Made by a program: the position numbers and the translations under genes. Of a stretch of 64,000 nt of DNA, positions 25,041 through 37,989 are shown one piece after another (positions within the stretch are counted from its first letter, which is position 1; each line of letters starts with the position of its first letter). Origin of the DNA: Trochalopteron elliotii. Lineage: Eukaryota > Chordata > Aves > Passeriformes > Leiothrichidae. The stretch lies in the NCBI GenBank assembly GCA_024734555.1, contig JANPWX010000028.1, positions 382,722 to 446,721 of the forward strand. Direction: 5' to 3'. The notes under the pieces were generated by a model. The model ran no database searches and was not told where the DNA came from. It worked only from the letters and a program-made list of their open reading frames with translations.

Positions 25041-28000
25041 CATGAGGAATGTCATGAATCTTTGGTGTCCACTTCTACACTCAACCTGTCTGGAATGTTA
25101 TATACTTGAATCATGATTATATGATGAATTCTGATTTATATTCACTGTATATTTGGGAAAAGTATTAGAAACTCAAAATAACATTTTAACTTATTGAAGA
25201 CTTAAGTAAGAGTGCCAGGAATTTGAAATATGACATAATGGTGGCTAAAGGGAAAATTCAAAGATTTGAGACATTTTATAAGATAAAGTACTGTGATTTT
25301 AAGAAATGAATAGTCTGGGCAACTTTGCTCAGAAAATTGGATTTTGTAGGACCTAATTAGCTGGTTTTATTCTTTTGAACACAACCATTTCATTTTTTAA
25401 ATGAGGGGTTTGAATTAACTTGTGTATTCTGGGACTATTTGTTTATCCAGAGAGACTCATATGCTGGCATGAAGAGTTAGTTGCAATACAAATGGGCAAG
25501 TAAAACAGTACACACTAATAATGAAGAATGTAACCATCAGAGGGAAGTATTACTGGTTGCTCTGACTTGAGCTTGTGCTGGAAGGAAAAAAACCAATACC
25601 ATAATTTTGAAAGGGCTGATTGGTTCCATGAACGGCATATGAAGAAGAACACACAGTGGAGAAGCTGAAGGAAGACTTTTTCTCACACTGGAATAGAGTG
25701 AGACAAGTGTATATGTGAATGAGATGGCAAAGAAAAGCAATCTGATATGACCAAACAGTGCCTGGCTGAAGATGATGCAGAACAAGACCTATGTTGTACA
25801 GCTTTTAAAGCAGAACTAACTTACAAACAAATCAGGAGGGGATGCATGCACCTCAGTAAAAAGCTAGATCAGTTCTTAAGATTGTAATTTTTTATGCAGA
25901 AAAGAAGGTAACATAGAAGTTGCTATAATAGAGAGAAAGTTATTAGATCTTGGATACTCTGAATGAGAGGATGATATGGGGGATGATGTAGCAAGAGAAA
26001 TGAGCAAATCACTGAGACAGAGAGGGGGGGAAAAATGACAGTGCCTAAACCAGAAAAAATATTATTATAGCCACAGTAATATGAAAATTAAGAGCTACAG
26101 TTTCTGTAGCATCACTCAGTTTTGAGAATTTGTTTCGATATTTTACAACATCAGAAACCTTATGCAAAGGGGTCTTCAGGAATTGCTGTCTCTCTGTGAC
26201 AGCTACTTCTTGAGGCAAGTGTAGGTTTTACTGTGAGTGTGACTTTGGGAACAGATGAAGGGATCTAAATTCTAATTTTAATTTCCAGTTTCACCTGAAG
26301 ACTGACAGAGTCTCAATCTGCCCAGATTTTTGGGGAAGGTTGTCCCACCTGGATACAGCGCAAAGAATGCAGCAGTTGTCATGTGCACAAAGCACATGGT
26401 AGCTGAAAGGGAGAAGGAAAAGATTTGCTGTGTGTCTACACCCTTCAATGAGGTCTTTCCTAGTCTTTCCTGGTAGTTCCCAGATGGACAAATGCTTCAT
26501 GGCTGCCCACAGCAAGAAACCCAAATTCTTAACTTCCATCCCTCACCCAAATACGCTGAGTGACTTGAAGATCCTGGCCTTGTCAGTCCTCCTACATCTG
26601 TTTCCAGCTTGATCCAGACAACACATGAGGTTCCCTCTGCTTACAAGACTCCTCCATGTCCTTTAAGTTTTATGTTCCCTCCCATGCCCCCCAGACATTC
26701 CCCTTTCTGACTTCTCTCTGCTGGCCTCATAATTTAGCACACCACATGTAGCCGTTACTTTAGCTTGTTTCCTTGACCCCTGCAAAACACAGAACTTCTC
26801 AGAGCCATGCTCTGACCTCATTATCACCCACACAGGTCACCAGCACCTCCAGCCAGCACCCTGCCATGCAGCACAGCCAGCCTCCTTCTGCCTCCCTCAC
26901 AGATAACACCCCAAAATACAGGCTCTGTCCAAGCCATCCTTTCAGTAAATGTCCCCGGACCTCCAAGGTCAGAGGAGGAGGAGGAGGACATATCTAAAAC
27001 AAACACCCTAAACCCACAGAATATTTTGGCTAGTCCCAACTTTTGATTAAAAAATGTCTCCTTCAATTCCTAACCATAACTTAGCCATAGCTTTCTTCTT
27101 TCTATAAAACTTAAGGCAGAAAAAATCACTTAAGGATTCACTTTGTTCTCATTGGTGCTGCAGTCCATTCAGACAGTTGCATGTGTTTTGCTCAAAGGCT
27201 AATGCAAGAAATTACTGCAAGCAGAGGCCAACACCAGTCAAGAGGTCCCTGTACTGTGGAGACATGACTAGGCAGGACATGTTCAAATGTTCTGGTAGGA
27301 AAGCCAGTACCACAAAGAAGAGAAAAAAACAAGATATGTCTAGAAGTCCTACCAGTCTGATAGAAATTAAAATCCTTTCTTCACCCTAGTGCACAGAAGA
27401 GCCCAACTCTGTGATCTAAAAGGCCAAGCTCTTCGCAAATGCTTGGTACCTTCGTAGCATGCTGATCTGTCCTGTCCCAGCATTTCCCTTGCTAGCTTTG
27501 AACTCTCTCTGTGCTAACCAAATATTTACCTGGGTTCCAAAAACCTTTCCTAAGCTTTGTCTTGTTGCAGGCCTGGAGCTGTCTGGTTGAGGCTAACTCA
27601 GGTTGACAAAGACAAGGTCACTACAGGGAAAGGCCAGACCCCTCATTTCTTCAGAGCATAAACAAAATTACAACATTCCAAGCTTTCATCCAGATCATAA
27701 CCTATCAGGCAGTCTTTTGATGGCTGCTGCGCAGAAGCATAAGGTTCATGTAACTTGTTGTCTTAATGAAGTCAGGCAAATGTGAGACTCCTGCCCCTCC
27801 TCACAAAGAATGGGATGACCAGAGGAACCCACCAGCTCCCAGAGTTCAAGACCAGCAAGACCAGGATCATGCAAACCATCTTCCTCCCTCCCTTTGCAAA
27901 CCTAGACCCAACTCATTTTGCTGCCAGAGGCACCAGATGGTCATGCTTCTCAGAAACCTACCTAAGATTACTGAAGTCTGTAGTCTTGTGGTAAATTGTT

Positions 28001-29984
28001 CTCATGTTTAATTACCACTAACACCTAGGAAATTGCTTCTTTTTGAGACTAGGTTGACTTTACCTCCTTGCTCCTGGTTTTTGTTACACTTTCATCAGCA
28101 AGTCTGAAAGTCCATTGTCCCAGAGGAGTGCAGCTTTCATGGTAATTTATAGATCAAGCCCCAGTCTGCTGTAGCTGGCACTTGAGTCATTATTTTCTCA
28201 GAAATTAGGACTGTGCCATCAGACTGCTGGTGGAAGCTGGTGGGAAGTCACCATGGAGATTTGAATATAGAATGATGTGTAAATGGTGGCCTGAGCCATG
28301 GAGATGGGATATGTCTCTTTTCTGTGCCAGCTGGAGCCTGTGTATCATCTATGCATCTAACTCAAGAACACATAAACCACAGTAAACCATCTTGGGAGGA
28401 TGAGGCCGAACCTGAAGGGAGTACGGGCTTTGCTCCCACCTGGGGGAGGTAATTATCTCCCTAGAAAGTAGGGGCTGTCACTGACACTGCTCAGTCCAGG
28501 TCCACAGCATCCAAAGAGGTCAAAACAGTTCAGATTCAGCCATCATTTCCCCTCCAGAAGGATGTCTGTATGTGGCCATCCCTGTGAGACTGGACAACTC
28601 CCCCTCATAAGGGTAGGCAGACCCTAAGGTTCGCCCACAGGAAGATGGAGTGGAGTGCAGAGTCAAACCTTGACTCCCCAAACTCCACACTAGTTCCTTC
28701 AGGAAGAACTTTCTTCAACAATGTCAGCACAGCTGAACTGAACAAAAAGCATGACTGTCCCAAGATGTGAGGGCAGGAACTGAAATGCAAAGGGCAATAG
28801 AGCAAAGAGAGGTTTGATGAGATTTCAGCACTGAGATGGTAAAAAAGGGCACATGACCATTTTACAATATTAGGGAATAGCAAGTAAAAGAAAATGCAGC
28901 CACAGAGAGATCCCCCAGGGACATCAGCAGAGTGAGAGAGGAAGGAAGAAACCACAAAATAGCCTGAAGGCTGGCGTTGGCTGCTGACTGTTGAGCTCTC
29001 TCAATAGCCTCTGAGCTAGGCTCCTATGCAAAGATTGTAGTTTTTATTTCCAAGGTCCTTTTCACTTCTAAACTCTCAAGGTTTTCTCATGAATCCAAAT
29101 AGTGAAGAAGGGACTTGATCCCTCTCTAGATGCAGGTGTATTGATTGTTGTGATGAAAAATCAGTTTCTTAGTCCAAAAACCATTTATCTTGGCAAGGAT
29201 GTGAGCAAAGGAACAGAGAACAATGACTCCAAAATGTCTGGGGTACCAAGAGCTTTCTGAGAAACAGATTAACAAAATAGTTCAGTAAAAAAGAATTTTT
29301 AAAAACTCTTGTAGTAAACTAGATAATATAGAGAAAATATTTACTCTAGAAACTTATATTAATAAGCAGGAGATGTTTAGGATATGTGATCACACAAGGA
29401 ACTTACTATCTGTTAGACATGAGTGCTGAGGGATGTGCAAAGATTAGCAAGGAAGCTTATTGTAGCACACGTAATCTAACTTTTATTTGAATTAAAATTG
29501 GGAGGTATGGGAAAATTAAAGAAAAATAAAAGGCACAAATACAATACTCCAGATCCAAAATGGAAGAATGACTTTGGCTACCATTGTCCCAGGGGAAAAC
29601 ATTGTAAATATCTATAGATAATGGGCTCCTGAGCAATACCAGAGCTCATTGTACACAACAACTTCCCCTAGATATGCTTGACCATTAGAGGAAGGAAAAG
29701 TAGTAACAATCATACTTGGAAATGTGTTTGGCCCTCATGTTTTGTGAAGTAATGAAGCTGTCTCAGGTATGTCTAGTTCTCATGGCGTCTGAGGACTTGA
29801 CAAAGAGCAGCTGATAAAGAGACAGCAAAGTATAGAATATAAGGAAAGTGTCTAAGTTTTCAAATCAAAAGAACTAAATACTCTAGCTTGACTTATTTTT
29901 ACAGTTTATGTGTACATTCACAGCACGCAAGGAAAGAAGAAGTGCCAAGTAGTACAGTTTAGCATCAACTGCAATGAACATGAA

Positions 29985-30060
29985 GGTCCTACCATGAATG
30001 ATGATAGGCCCAGACCTGTTAAATATTTTTCTTCATGATTTAGGGGAGTGAAATACAAAT
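29985..30060 (+). mobile_element. Possible CR1 reverse-transcriptase scrap
   Basis: The stretch at about 30008-30050 translates as G-P-D-L-L-N-I-F-L-H-D-L-G-E. This resembles the GP-x-LFNIF-x-x-DL block of CR1 reverse transcriptase. Similarity on both sides is too weak to set limits, so chance cannot be excluded. Confidence 0.4.
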
Positions 30061-30137
30061 ATTTTATAAGAAAGGATTGAAAAGGTTATGACTGCATGAG
30101 GCTCTCTGCAGTACGGATGTAAAGAAAACGGGAGAAG

Positions 30138-30247
30138 AGAGCAGATGTTTGGAGGTCAAGGAAATTTCTGGGAATCAGATATCTCTAGAGGTAGCCACCA
30201 GGCAAGGAAAACTGAGCTCCTGTTAATGACCTCCAAACATCTGCTCT
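30138..30247. repeat. 21-bp perfect inverted repeat (stem-loop)
   Basis: The 21 bases at 30138-30158 are exactly complementary to 30227-30247, leaving a 68-base loop. The arms contain GCAGATGTTTGGAGG and its complement. Weaker purine/pyrimidine complementarity continues just outside the arms. The RNA could fold into a hairpin, but no miRNA-like stem or transposon ends with target duplication were recognised. Confidence 0.9.
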
Positions 30248-31016
30248 GCTCCCTCCCCTCTTTAGTTTCTACTATGATTTGGAGGATGTCTTATACAACC
30301 ATGATTTGTCGCAGACAGGTTAGGGGGTTTGGCTGACTTCCAGTCTCTGTTTGAAGTGGATGTTTCTGCTATGAAGTTTTTGCTGTATCCTTTGCAAGTG
30401 ATTATCAATATTCAGTCTCATCTTTCTTGAAATAATACTGAATTGTGCTCCTGCCTCTGCTTCCTTCTCCTTATATTGTGACCTTTTTTTTCTAAAAGGT
30501 TTTTCTTAATGTGTTGATTCGGTTAATCTCTAGTTCTGAGATGGCAGATTTGCTCTTACAAGGTAGACAAGCCATCTGGCCCAAAGTATGTTTCACGATG
30601 TTGGCCACCAAAACAAATTAGAAGTTATCTCCAAGTGTTCTCTAGTATTGGTCAGCCACCTGAATGCTATGAAGCTTTACACCATGATGTTGTATGAGGC
30701 TTAGTGTCTGCAGCCAATTATGTGCCTTCTGTATCTTTGCTGCAGGAAAAAGGAAAAAACCTTCTATTTTGTCAATCTGTAAAATTAAATTTTGTACTGG
30801 TAGAGATGAGGAAACCAGTGGAAGGCAGGTGGTTTTCCTATAATGAGCTAGTAAAACCTCAGTGGTCAAGGAATAGGCTCTGTGAAATATTGGAAGGGCT
30901 TGTTTGAATACAATGTTCCCAGGCTGGCTGGGAATGGCTGGGCAGCTTTGGTAAACTCATCTGGTTCTTTTGCAGGCTAAGAATTAATCCCCTCCCCCCA
31001 TCACTTTGATATATTA

Positions 31017-31036
31017 AATATATATATATATATATA
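31017..31036. repeat. (TA)n microsatellite
   Basis: About ten TA dinucleotides in an AT-rich setting. Confidence 0.9.
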
Positions 31037-31874
31037 AGCTATGTTTAGTTTTAGCATACGTTACCCTATATGACTATATGAGTAGGAAACTATATAGCAG
31101 TCAGATAAAGATGAGATGTGAGAATATAAAATAAGGAAACAGGGAAGTAAAAAACAGCAAGGAAGAGCTCTTTAGTAGAGACAGTTACAGTAAACAGTTT
31201 GTTTCATGAGAGTAGAGCTAAACAAACTTGATTTTCCCAAAGGCTTTGTCCTGTGCATCTTAACAACTTTTCCAGCATCCTCAACTTCCTACTGTCCTCT
31301 ACCATTCAATAGTCCTTCCATACCTACCTGGTGTTTTGGTATGGTCCAGTGCTGATGGATCAGGCATCACATGGCCACCACAGGCTGATCTCTGCTTACA
31401 TATTTCTTGGTGGAGGTACCAACTAAGATCTCCCTCCTCTGTTTAGAAAGGTGCATTTTCAATGGTTTAAAGCACTGTGTAACTCTGAGGTATTCAAACA
31501 TCTCTTGAACTTGCTAAAACTGGATTGGTCTTTTAGGAGGACTGATGGATGTGGAGATTCTGTCAATTGTCAGACACAGGTAGATGCTGAGAATAGTGTG
31601 TAGGTAGGCATGACATGCCAACACAAGAACATCTTAGGCAGTTCATCTAAATATGATGTTCACTGTGATAATATATAGACAACATTAGAGGGAACAGAAA
31701 AGAGGACACTTAGAACTAAGTCTTTGGGAAACAAATTACCTTTGCATTGTTAGAGATCAGCTAACAGCCAACAGAAAAAGATTAACTACTTCTCATGAGA
31801 AAACTAAATTAAAGACTCATCTAATTCAATGAATAATAGCCTATTTGAAACCAAGAGCTGGCAAATTCAGTTCC

Positions 31875-31875
31875 A

Positions 31876-31903
<28 letters not shown>
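31875..31903. repeat. Poly(A) run of 29
   Basis: 29 uninterrupted A with no recognisable retrocopy to its left. Length is likely polymorphic. Confidence 0.95.
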
Positions 31904-31907
<4 letters not shown>

Positions 31908-32300
31908 TATAAAAAGCTGATAGCAAAGCTGATGGTTAAATGTGTGCTATAAACTGCCATATAGGAAAAAACTGATTTTTAGGAGGACTTGGAAGATAAA
32001 ATGTGAAGAACTTTGAATAGATGGAAGAAAAGAGAGAGGACAACAACTTTGAAAAAAAGCATGGAAATGTTTTGCTGAAGGATTAGGGCTTTGGCTGCCT
32101 TTTTTACAGCAGCAGGTGCACAGGGAAGAGGCACTGAAGTTCTGCAGGACTTCACAGGTCCCAAGTTTTAAACACCCAATTTAAAACACTTCAAAATATC
32201 ATTATAAAGTTGGCATATAGCTCATACTTAGCAAAAGAGTTGAGAAGAAGTGCAGGAATTTTAAGGCAGTTGGACGATTTCTGTCTGTCTCCTTACAACT

Positions 32301-32849
32301 TGTAGCGGTTTGAAAGCAAAATGAGTGAGAGACTCCAAGTCAGAAATACAATTTAATAGGAAGAAAAAAAGGTAAAATAAACCAAATGCAATAATACAAA
32401 AGACCACTGACAGAGTCAGAATACAACCTGAGCAGGATGATGGAAGCAGTAATCCCGTAGAAAGGTCTGGTAGCTCTGATCCTCTGGGAATCCAGTGGGT
32501 AAGGTCCCCCGTATTGTCCCAAATCCCAGATTATATGCAGGTGAGAATGCTTGGCTCCTCCCCCTGGGCGGAGCATCTCACAATGGGATAATGAGTCATA
32601 CAGGGGGTCCTTGATGGCCCATTAAAGAGAGATAACTCCCAGAGGGAGTTACCTATGAGTCATGCAGCAGGCCATTAACAGAAGACCCATTAACAGAAGA
32701 CACATTAGCAGAAGACACCTTAACAGGAGACGCCTTAACAGAAGAGGGAGGGGGAACCTGGAAGAACACTGCTTCAACAATTGGTTTCAACAGTTCATGA
32801 AGATGGCGATAGAATACTTTGTGCATATCTTATACTACAACCCAGGACA
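32301..32849 (-). mobile_element. Solo LTR of an endogenous retrovirus, ERVL-like (copy 2)
   Basis: A 549-bp LTR of the same family and orientation as the one at 11.3 kb, with TG...CA ends and its own perfect 5-bp target-site duplication, CAACT, at 32296-32300 and 32850-32854. The different duplication shows an independent insertion, not a segmental copy. It has the same signals: ATATAA (minus) at 32531-32536, ATTAAA (minus) at 32352-32357, and AP-1 motifs TGAGTCA at 32592-32598 and 32656-32662. Over the central 210 bases the two LTRs differ at about one position, so the family was active recently. It differs from copy 1 in a longer 15-bp repeat block and a shorter AAAAT tract. No internal viral genes remain. 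Confidence 0.92.
32672..32746. repeat. Tandem 15-bp repeat inside the LTR, about 5 units
   Basis: Five slightly diverged units of the CCATTAACAGAAGAC type, against about three in the LTR at 11.3 kb. The unit count is the main length difference between the two U3 regions. Confidence 0.9.
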
Positions 32850-32854
32850 CAACT

Positions 32855-35800
32855 GCACTTGCCCAAGCAAAATCTTGCTCCCACTTTTGCTGACAAAACT
32901 GAAGTTGAATTCTGCTTAAATCGCCCTCTGTGACTTTGCTTGGCAGAAAGTTCCTTTACAACCAGAAACTGGGGGAAGTTCACCACAGTGTAATGTTCCA
33001 CAGACTTCTGTTTCCTCATGCAAGTCCTTGAAAAGGAAAACTGTCAGTCTGATTTTTAATAGAATTTTATTGATTTGAATGAATGTGTATTTGAACAGGT
33101 CTTTGAAAAACATCTCTTAGCAGTGTCTTCTTTGGCATCATGGATTTTTGAACTGTTTTCCAACTGGATTTGAGTGTTTCCAGCATTTAAGGTTATAACC
33201 TGAGCGAACAGACAACCTTGAAGAAAACATTTTTGCAGGAAGTTGGTATGGGAGTCCCTCACTAGAGGCTGGCCATTCCATTTACTAGGGGAGGAGCTTG
33301 CTTGGACTGGACAATTGTGACACAGGCTTAGGCAAAATGAAGCCCATTATTAAAATGTGTAATAGTTTTGCTGAGGAAGGGACACTGTTCTATAAAATGC
33401 TGTCATTCACTATAAGGTGTTTAGAAAATATAGAACTGAAGGCACTAGGCAGTGTTGGGTTAAATAAAACCCATAAAACATAATGAAAGCCAAAGGATTG
33501 TCTCTTAGAAAGAGATTCAGATCTCCTTGGCACTGGATCAGTCACCCTTCAATAAAATGTTTTAGGTGAAATATCATGCTATAGGTTTGTTAAGAGAAGT
33601 GCCAAATTTGATAGGCTCGAAGGCTAGAAGTACGGCAAATCTCCTCTTCATCATTAACAATTCCAAGTCTTGCCAGAAATAACTGCTGTGCAAAGGGAGA
33701 ACACGCTATGATATGTTAAAATTAGCTAGAATAGAGTGTCTCCTAATCAAATTTTGGTCTGAATTGCCAAATGATGTATAGTTGTTTGTGTTGTAGATAA
33801 CACTCCAGTGGGGACTATGCTAAAATCCCTGAAAACTCATATTATGCAAGACCTTTGGCTGAACTTTAACTCTATGCTTAGAAGTGAGAAGTTGGTGCTA
33901 TAAGCCACCCAGATCTCCATTAAATACTGTAAATTTAATTGTACACTTAGCTAACAAAGATCAACTTAGATTAAATGAACAATAAATTCCCACCTCTACG
34001 AAATGAACACAATGATATTTCAGAATAGCATAATCTGCATTTGAGGCCACCCTCAGAGGTAAAAAAGATGGCAGAAAACGGACAAAGTGATCATCTAAGC
34101 ATTGGTGGGATTCTAGCATTCTTTGCCTTTGCCTGCAACAGATGTTTCCATGAGCTGGTCAGTTGTATCATAGAAGCTATAAAATAAAGACAGAAGGCTT
34201 AACAAATAATTGGCACAGACCCAACCCTTATATCAGCTTTAAGCAATATGAGAAATTATGTTGCTTTGAGGGCAGCTATAAGCAAAATCTATTCTGATGG
34301 AGTGTACCTATTGAGTTTTGGCTGATTGCTGTTTGAACTCCCCCTGCTTACAAGTACATTAGGGAGTATAAATTTCAAAAAAACATTGCACAGCATTGCT
34401 AAGGACTCTGCATGTAGTTATCCTGTTGAAATGTTTGAAGTTATAACCGACATATGAGTTTTTAATTTTTTTCCATTTTTAATATCCCCCACTGAAAAAT
34501 GTCAGTGCACCCGCACATTGCACTTGTAGTGCCATTCTAAACCTCTGCAATTCTTTGTAATGGAGAGTTAGAGGCTGGAGCAAACATCTCCAGAGCTGGA
34601 TGTTTGTACAAAACACTCTTTATCTTATTTGTTCTTTTCTGAGATCTACAAAGCCTGTTTCACTGTGCTCATGTTCAGTCCTGGCTCATTTCTATTCTCA
34701 GACTGAACAAAGCAGACTCTTCAGATTAGAAATTTCAGAGATTCCCGTAATGGAGATCCATATGAAAGGTTTCACAGTTAGATCTAGGCTGACTTGTACT
34801 GATTTCCTCCAGATGTCTGGTCATCTGGAGAAGGAGTAATATCAAAGGTCTCCCCATGCATTTCAAGACGTATCCTTTCCTTCTGCAGAGCGGCCCTAGT
34901 ATCCAGTAATGCTGCCATTGTTTGGACTGTTTCAGGGGAAGCCCCTTCTGCTGTCTGATGGAGTTATTCCTTCAAGGAGCTCACTGATCTCATAGTTTTA
35001 AATTATAAAGGTGACCTGTGGCTTAATGACATGCCCATGTTTCACCCTCCACACACCCCACACTCAAGCTGACGCCGTTTTTATAACGTTTGCATACAGC
35101 AGGCACCCCCTGAGGCCCATACCATGGTCACACTAGGGAAGAGTCTTTAGACAGACAGAAAAGGAATGAAGGTTTGAATATCAACTCCATTATCAGGGAA
35201 ACCCTATTAAACCTCCTGACTGCCCATACCATGACTTTTTTCTCTGAATGAGAGCCATCAGTCTTCAAAATTGGGATTTAAAACAGCAGCAGTAGAGAGC
35301 TTCTAGGTTCTGAAGACTGCAACCACTCTCTCCTGAAACAATATAAGCACTTCAAGGGCTTCCTTCCTCTGAACTGATCCTTTCATTCACTATTGCTTTT
35401 GTTCTTAATGATTTAATATAGCATTTGCTGTTAGATATTACTGTTGATATTTTGCTTTTATTTTATAGTGCCCAAGAACACTTAAGACAACTGCACTTTT
35501 CCAGGTCAATACAGCTACCATAACAGTAAATAAATTAGCCCTTGTTGTCAAGAGATCCTGCTGTGGAAGTAGTTTACTAGGGGAGGTATTTATCCATTTG
35601 TCACCTTTAGAACATGTGTAAGATTTCTTGTCTTGCAAAATTCAAACACATGAAACTTCAAGTGTGTAGAACAAGAGAACAGAGGTCAGTGACAGGCAAT
35701 GGTCAATTGGTATTTCAGTCAAGACCTGTACCTGCAGCAAGGGAAGAAAAAGACACCATGAGACATGTTAGTCACTGTCCTTTCACACCAGAAGACTCTG

Positions 35801-37951
35801 GGAGGCTACAGAGGTGGATGACAAAAGATAAAGAGCAGATAAACAGAGAACTGCCACAAAAGCAGGGTGATAGTGAACGCAACAGTTGCTAACACCTCCA
35901 TATAATTCTGTTCTGTAATTCAACAGGGTCATGGAGGAGAAGGCCAGAAAAAGTTGTTTTATCCACAGGTTCCATGTTCTTCTGCATGACACCTGACACA
36001 GAGCTTCAAATTCAGCCCTGACAAGTGACTGAAGTAACTTGGGTCAGCAATGTGGCTTCTACAAATTCATCAGAGATTTCTTGTTACCACAGCAAAAGGA
36101 TAGTAAAATTAAACCAAGTGTATGGTGGCACTTGTAGTGTGGGTTAAGAATCCTCACTGTGGATCCAAAGGTATGTGGCAAGACTGGCTACAGATTGGTA
36201 ACCAAGGCCACCACCAGTCATTCCTGCTCTAAATCAGTTCCTACTCAGCAGGTCTGGGAAATCAAAGATAGTGGCATGGGATACAGTGGACATGATAGTG
36301 TCCTGTTGGCCAGAGAAAACAAGGCTCCAGGTTCCAGCCTGACCTGTCAAGACAAGCAGTCTCAGATGGTTCCTGAATCCTGGGTAGGTGAAACTGATTT
36401 CCAACATATCCAAAATGCCTTATATGCCAGGTGTGTGATCTGCTACAACTGCATCATATTTATAAGAGCATCAATGCAAAATGTTTTTAGTGTTACACCA
36501 TCAAAGAGTTCTAGCTGTTCTCAAAGAATTTGTATTTATGCCCTGAAATAAACAAGAAAATATTTTAAAAGAAAGCGCATATTAAATATAAACTTTTTCA
36601 TCTCCTTTTAATTATTGCATTGCTCCACGAGTATATAATATTGAGTCTATTACTTTCCTACAAATGCCTGGAAAAGGAGGAGTTAATGCATCATGGAAAA
36701 TAACTTCGTGTGAAAGACATTTATTTTATGAATCCGGCTCTAAAATTCTCTCTCTAGTTTTAAAATTACTATCACCGCCATATTGTGCATCAGAAAGATC
36801 CCACTTAGCAGAATATATGATCTCAAAAATGAATATCTGTTAGATTGTTCATAGAGAGTGCTTTGAGAAATAATTTCTCACAGATGGAAAGCTATAAAAA
36901 CAGTGTTCTGCTATCTCATAGTTTGAACCACAATCGCAGAACATATGAAATATCGATATTGAATCAAGCTGTACCTGATTCCGCCTGAATGAGTTCCTCC
37001 AAGTTCTTGACCTCTGTTCTAGCATTGTTTCATTTTAAGCTGGAGTCCAATGGAAAGAAAACCCCAAAATCTGCACAAAACACACACAAAAAACCCCCAT
37101 CCTCAACCTTTTCTCCATGAGTAGAGGGTAATCAGGAATGACATGCTGTTTTCTAATGAGCCTATTTGACATTATATACTGCCTTTGAAGAGTGTAGTTA
37201 TAATAAAGAAATGGTATTAATAGATCACACACGTGAACATTAACTTGGTGTGAAGTGTTTTCACTGGTGTCCCTACAGAATAGACATGTCTTGACAAAGA
37301 GACATGTCATAGAGTGAACTGCTGACATTTTTAGATGATGGAATAAGGAAAATAAATGTTTGTTACTGCTGACTTTTTCTGGAGATGATTCTCTATTGAC
37401 AGAAATATTCTCAGTGAAAAGTTCTAACATCATCAGTAGAGAAGTTTGTCTGTGAATAGCGAATTTTCCTCTTGGAGTCTTCTCTCTTCATTCAGCAGTT
37501 CAGTCCTGGCACAGTTTTCAGAGTTTATTGCAAGGATGCTTTCAAGCGCTTGCCTTTAAATCACTACTTAGGCCACACCAAAAGTACCAGTACAACCGTT
37601 TCCTGGGAAGTTTCAGTGCTCTCTCCAGGTGTTCCTAACTTTCTTAATAACAGTAATTCACGGTGTCAGGGTCCCATTAGTTACCAGATGGATCATTTAA
37701 CCACTCACAGAAGGTATCCAGCATCTGCTCCACTGGTCTGTGTTTCCTGATCAGAGTCTGCTGCCTTTTGATCTTGAGCAACAGTTTGACTGTGACTTCT
37801 TGTGAACAACAGCACAAATGCTGATACCTAACACCTCAAAGCCCACTCCTAAGCTAACAGAGACCCTGGACAAACAGTTGGAGGAACAGAGCATCAGTTG
37901 TCAGAAAATTCTGCTCTTTAGCACAGATTTTACTCAGAGTCATTATACCCT

Positions 37952-37989
<38 letters not shown>

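Larger units (their letters stand above)
25041..32300. other. Unique non-coding sequence
   Basis: No gene recognised. Contains a possible CR1 scrap (30.0 kb), a 21-bp inverted repeat (30.1 kb), a TA microsatellite (31.0 kb) and a poly(A) of 29 (31.88 kb). A GGA triplet run lies at about 26974-26988. Short frames at 28605-28955 and elsewhere look like chance. Confidence 0.55.

Noticed and set aside
36159..36551. 130-codon plus-strand open frame
   Set aside because: No domain or family resemblance; it lies in unique AT-rich DNA without other gene signals.
37035..37433. 132-codon minus-strand open frame
   Set aside because: No recognisable family, no splice context, and within the range expected by chance in 64 kb.
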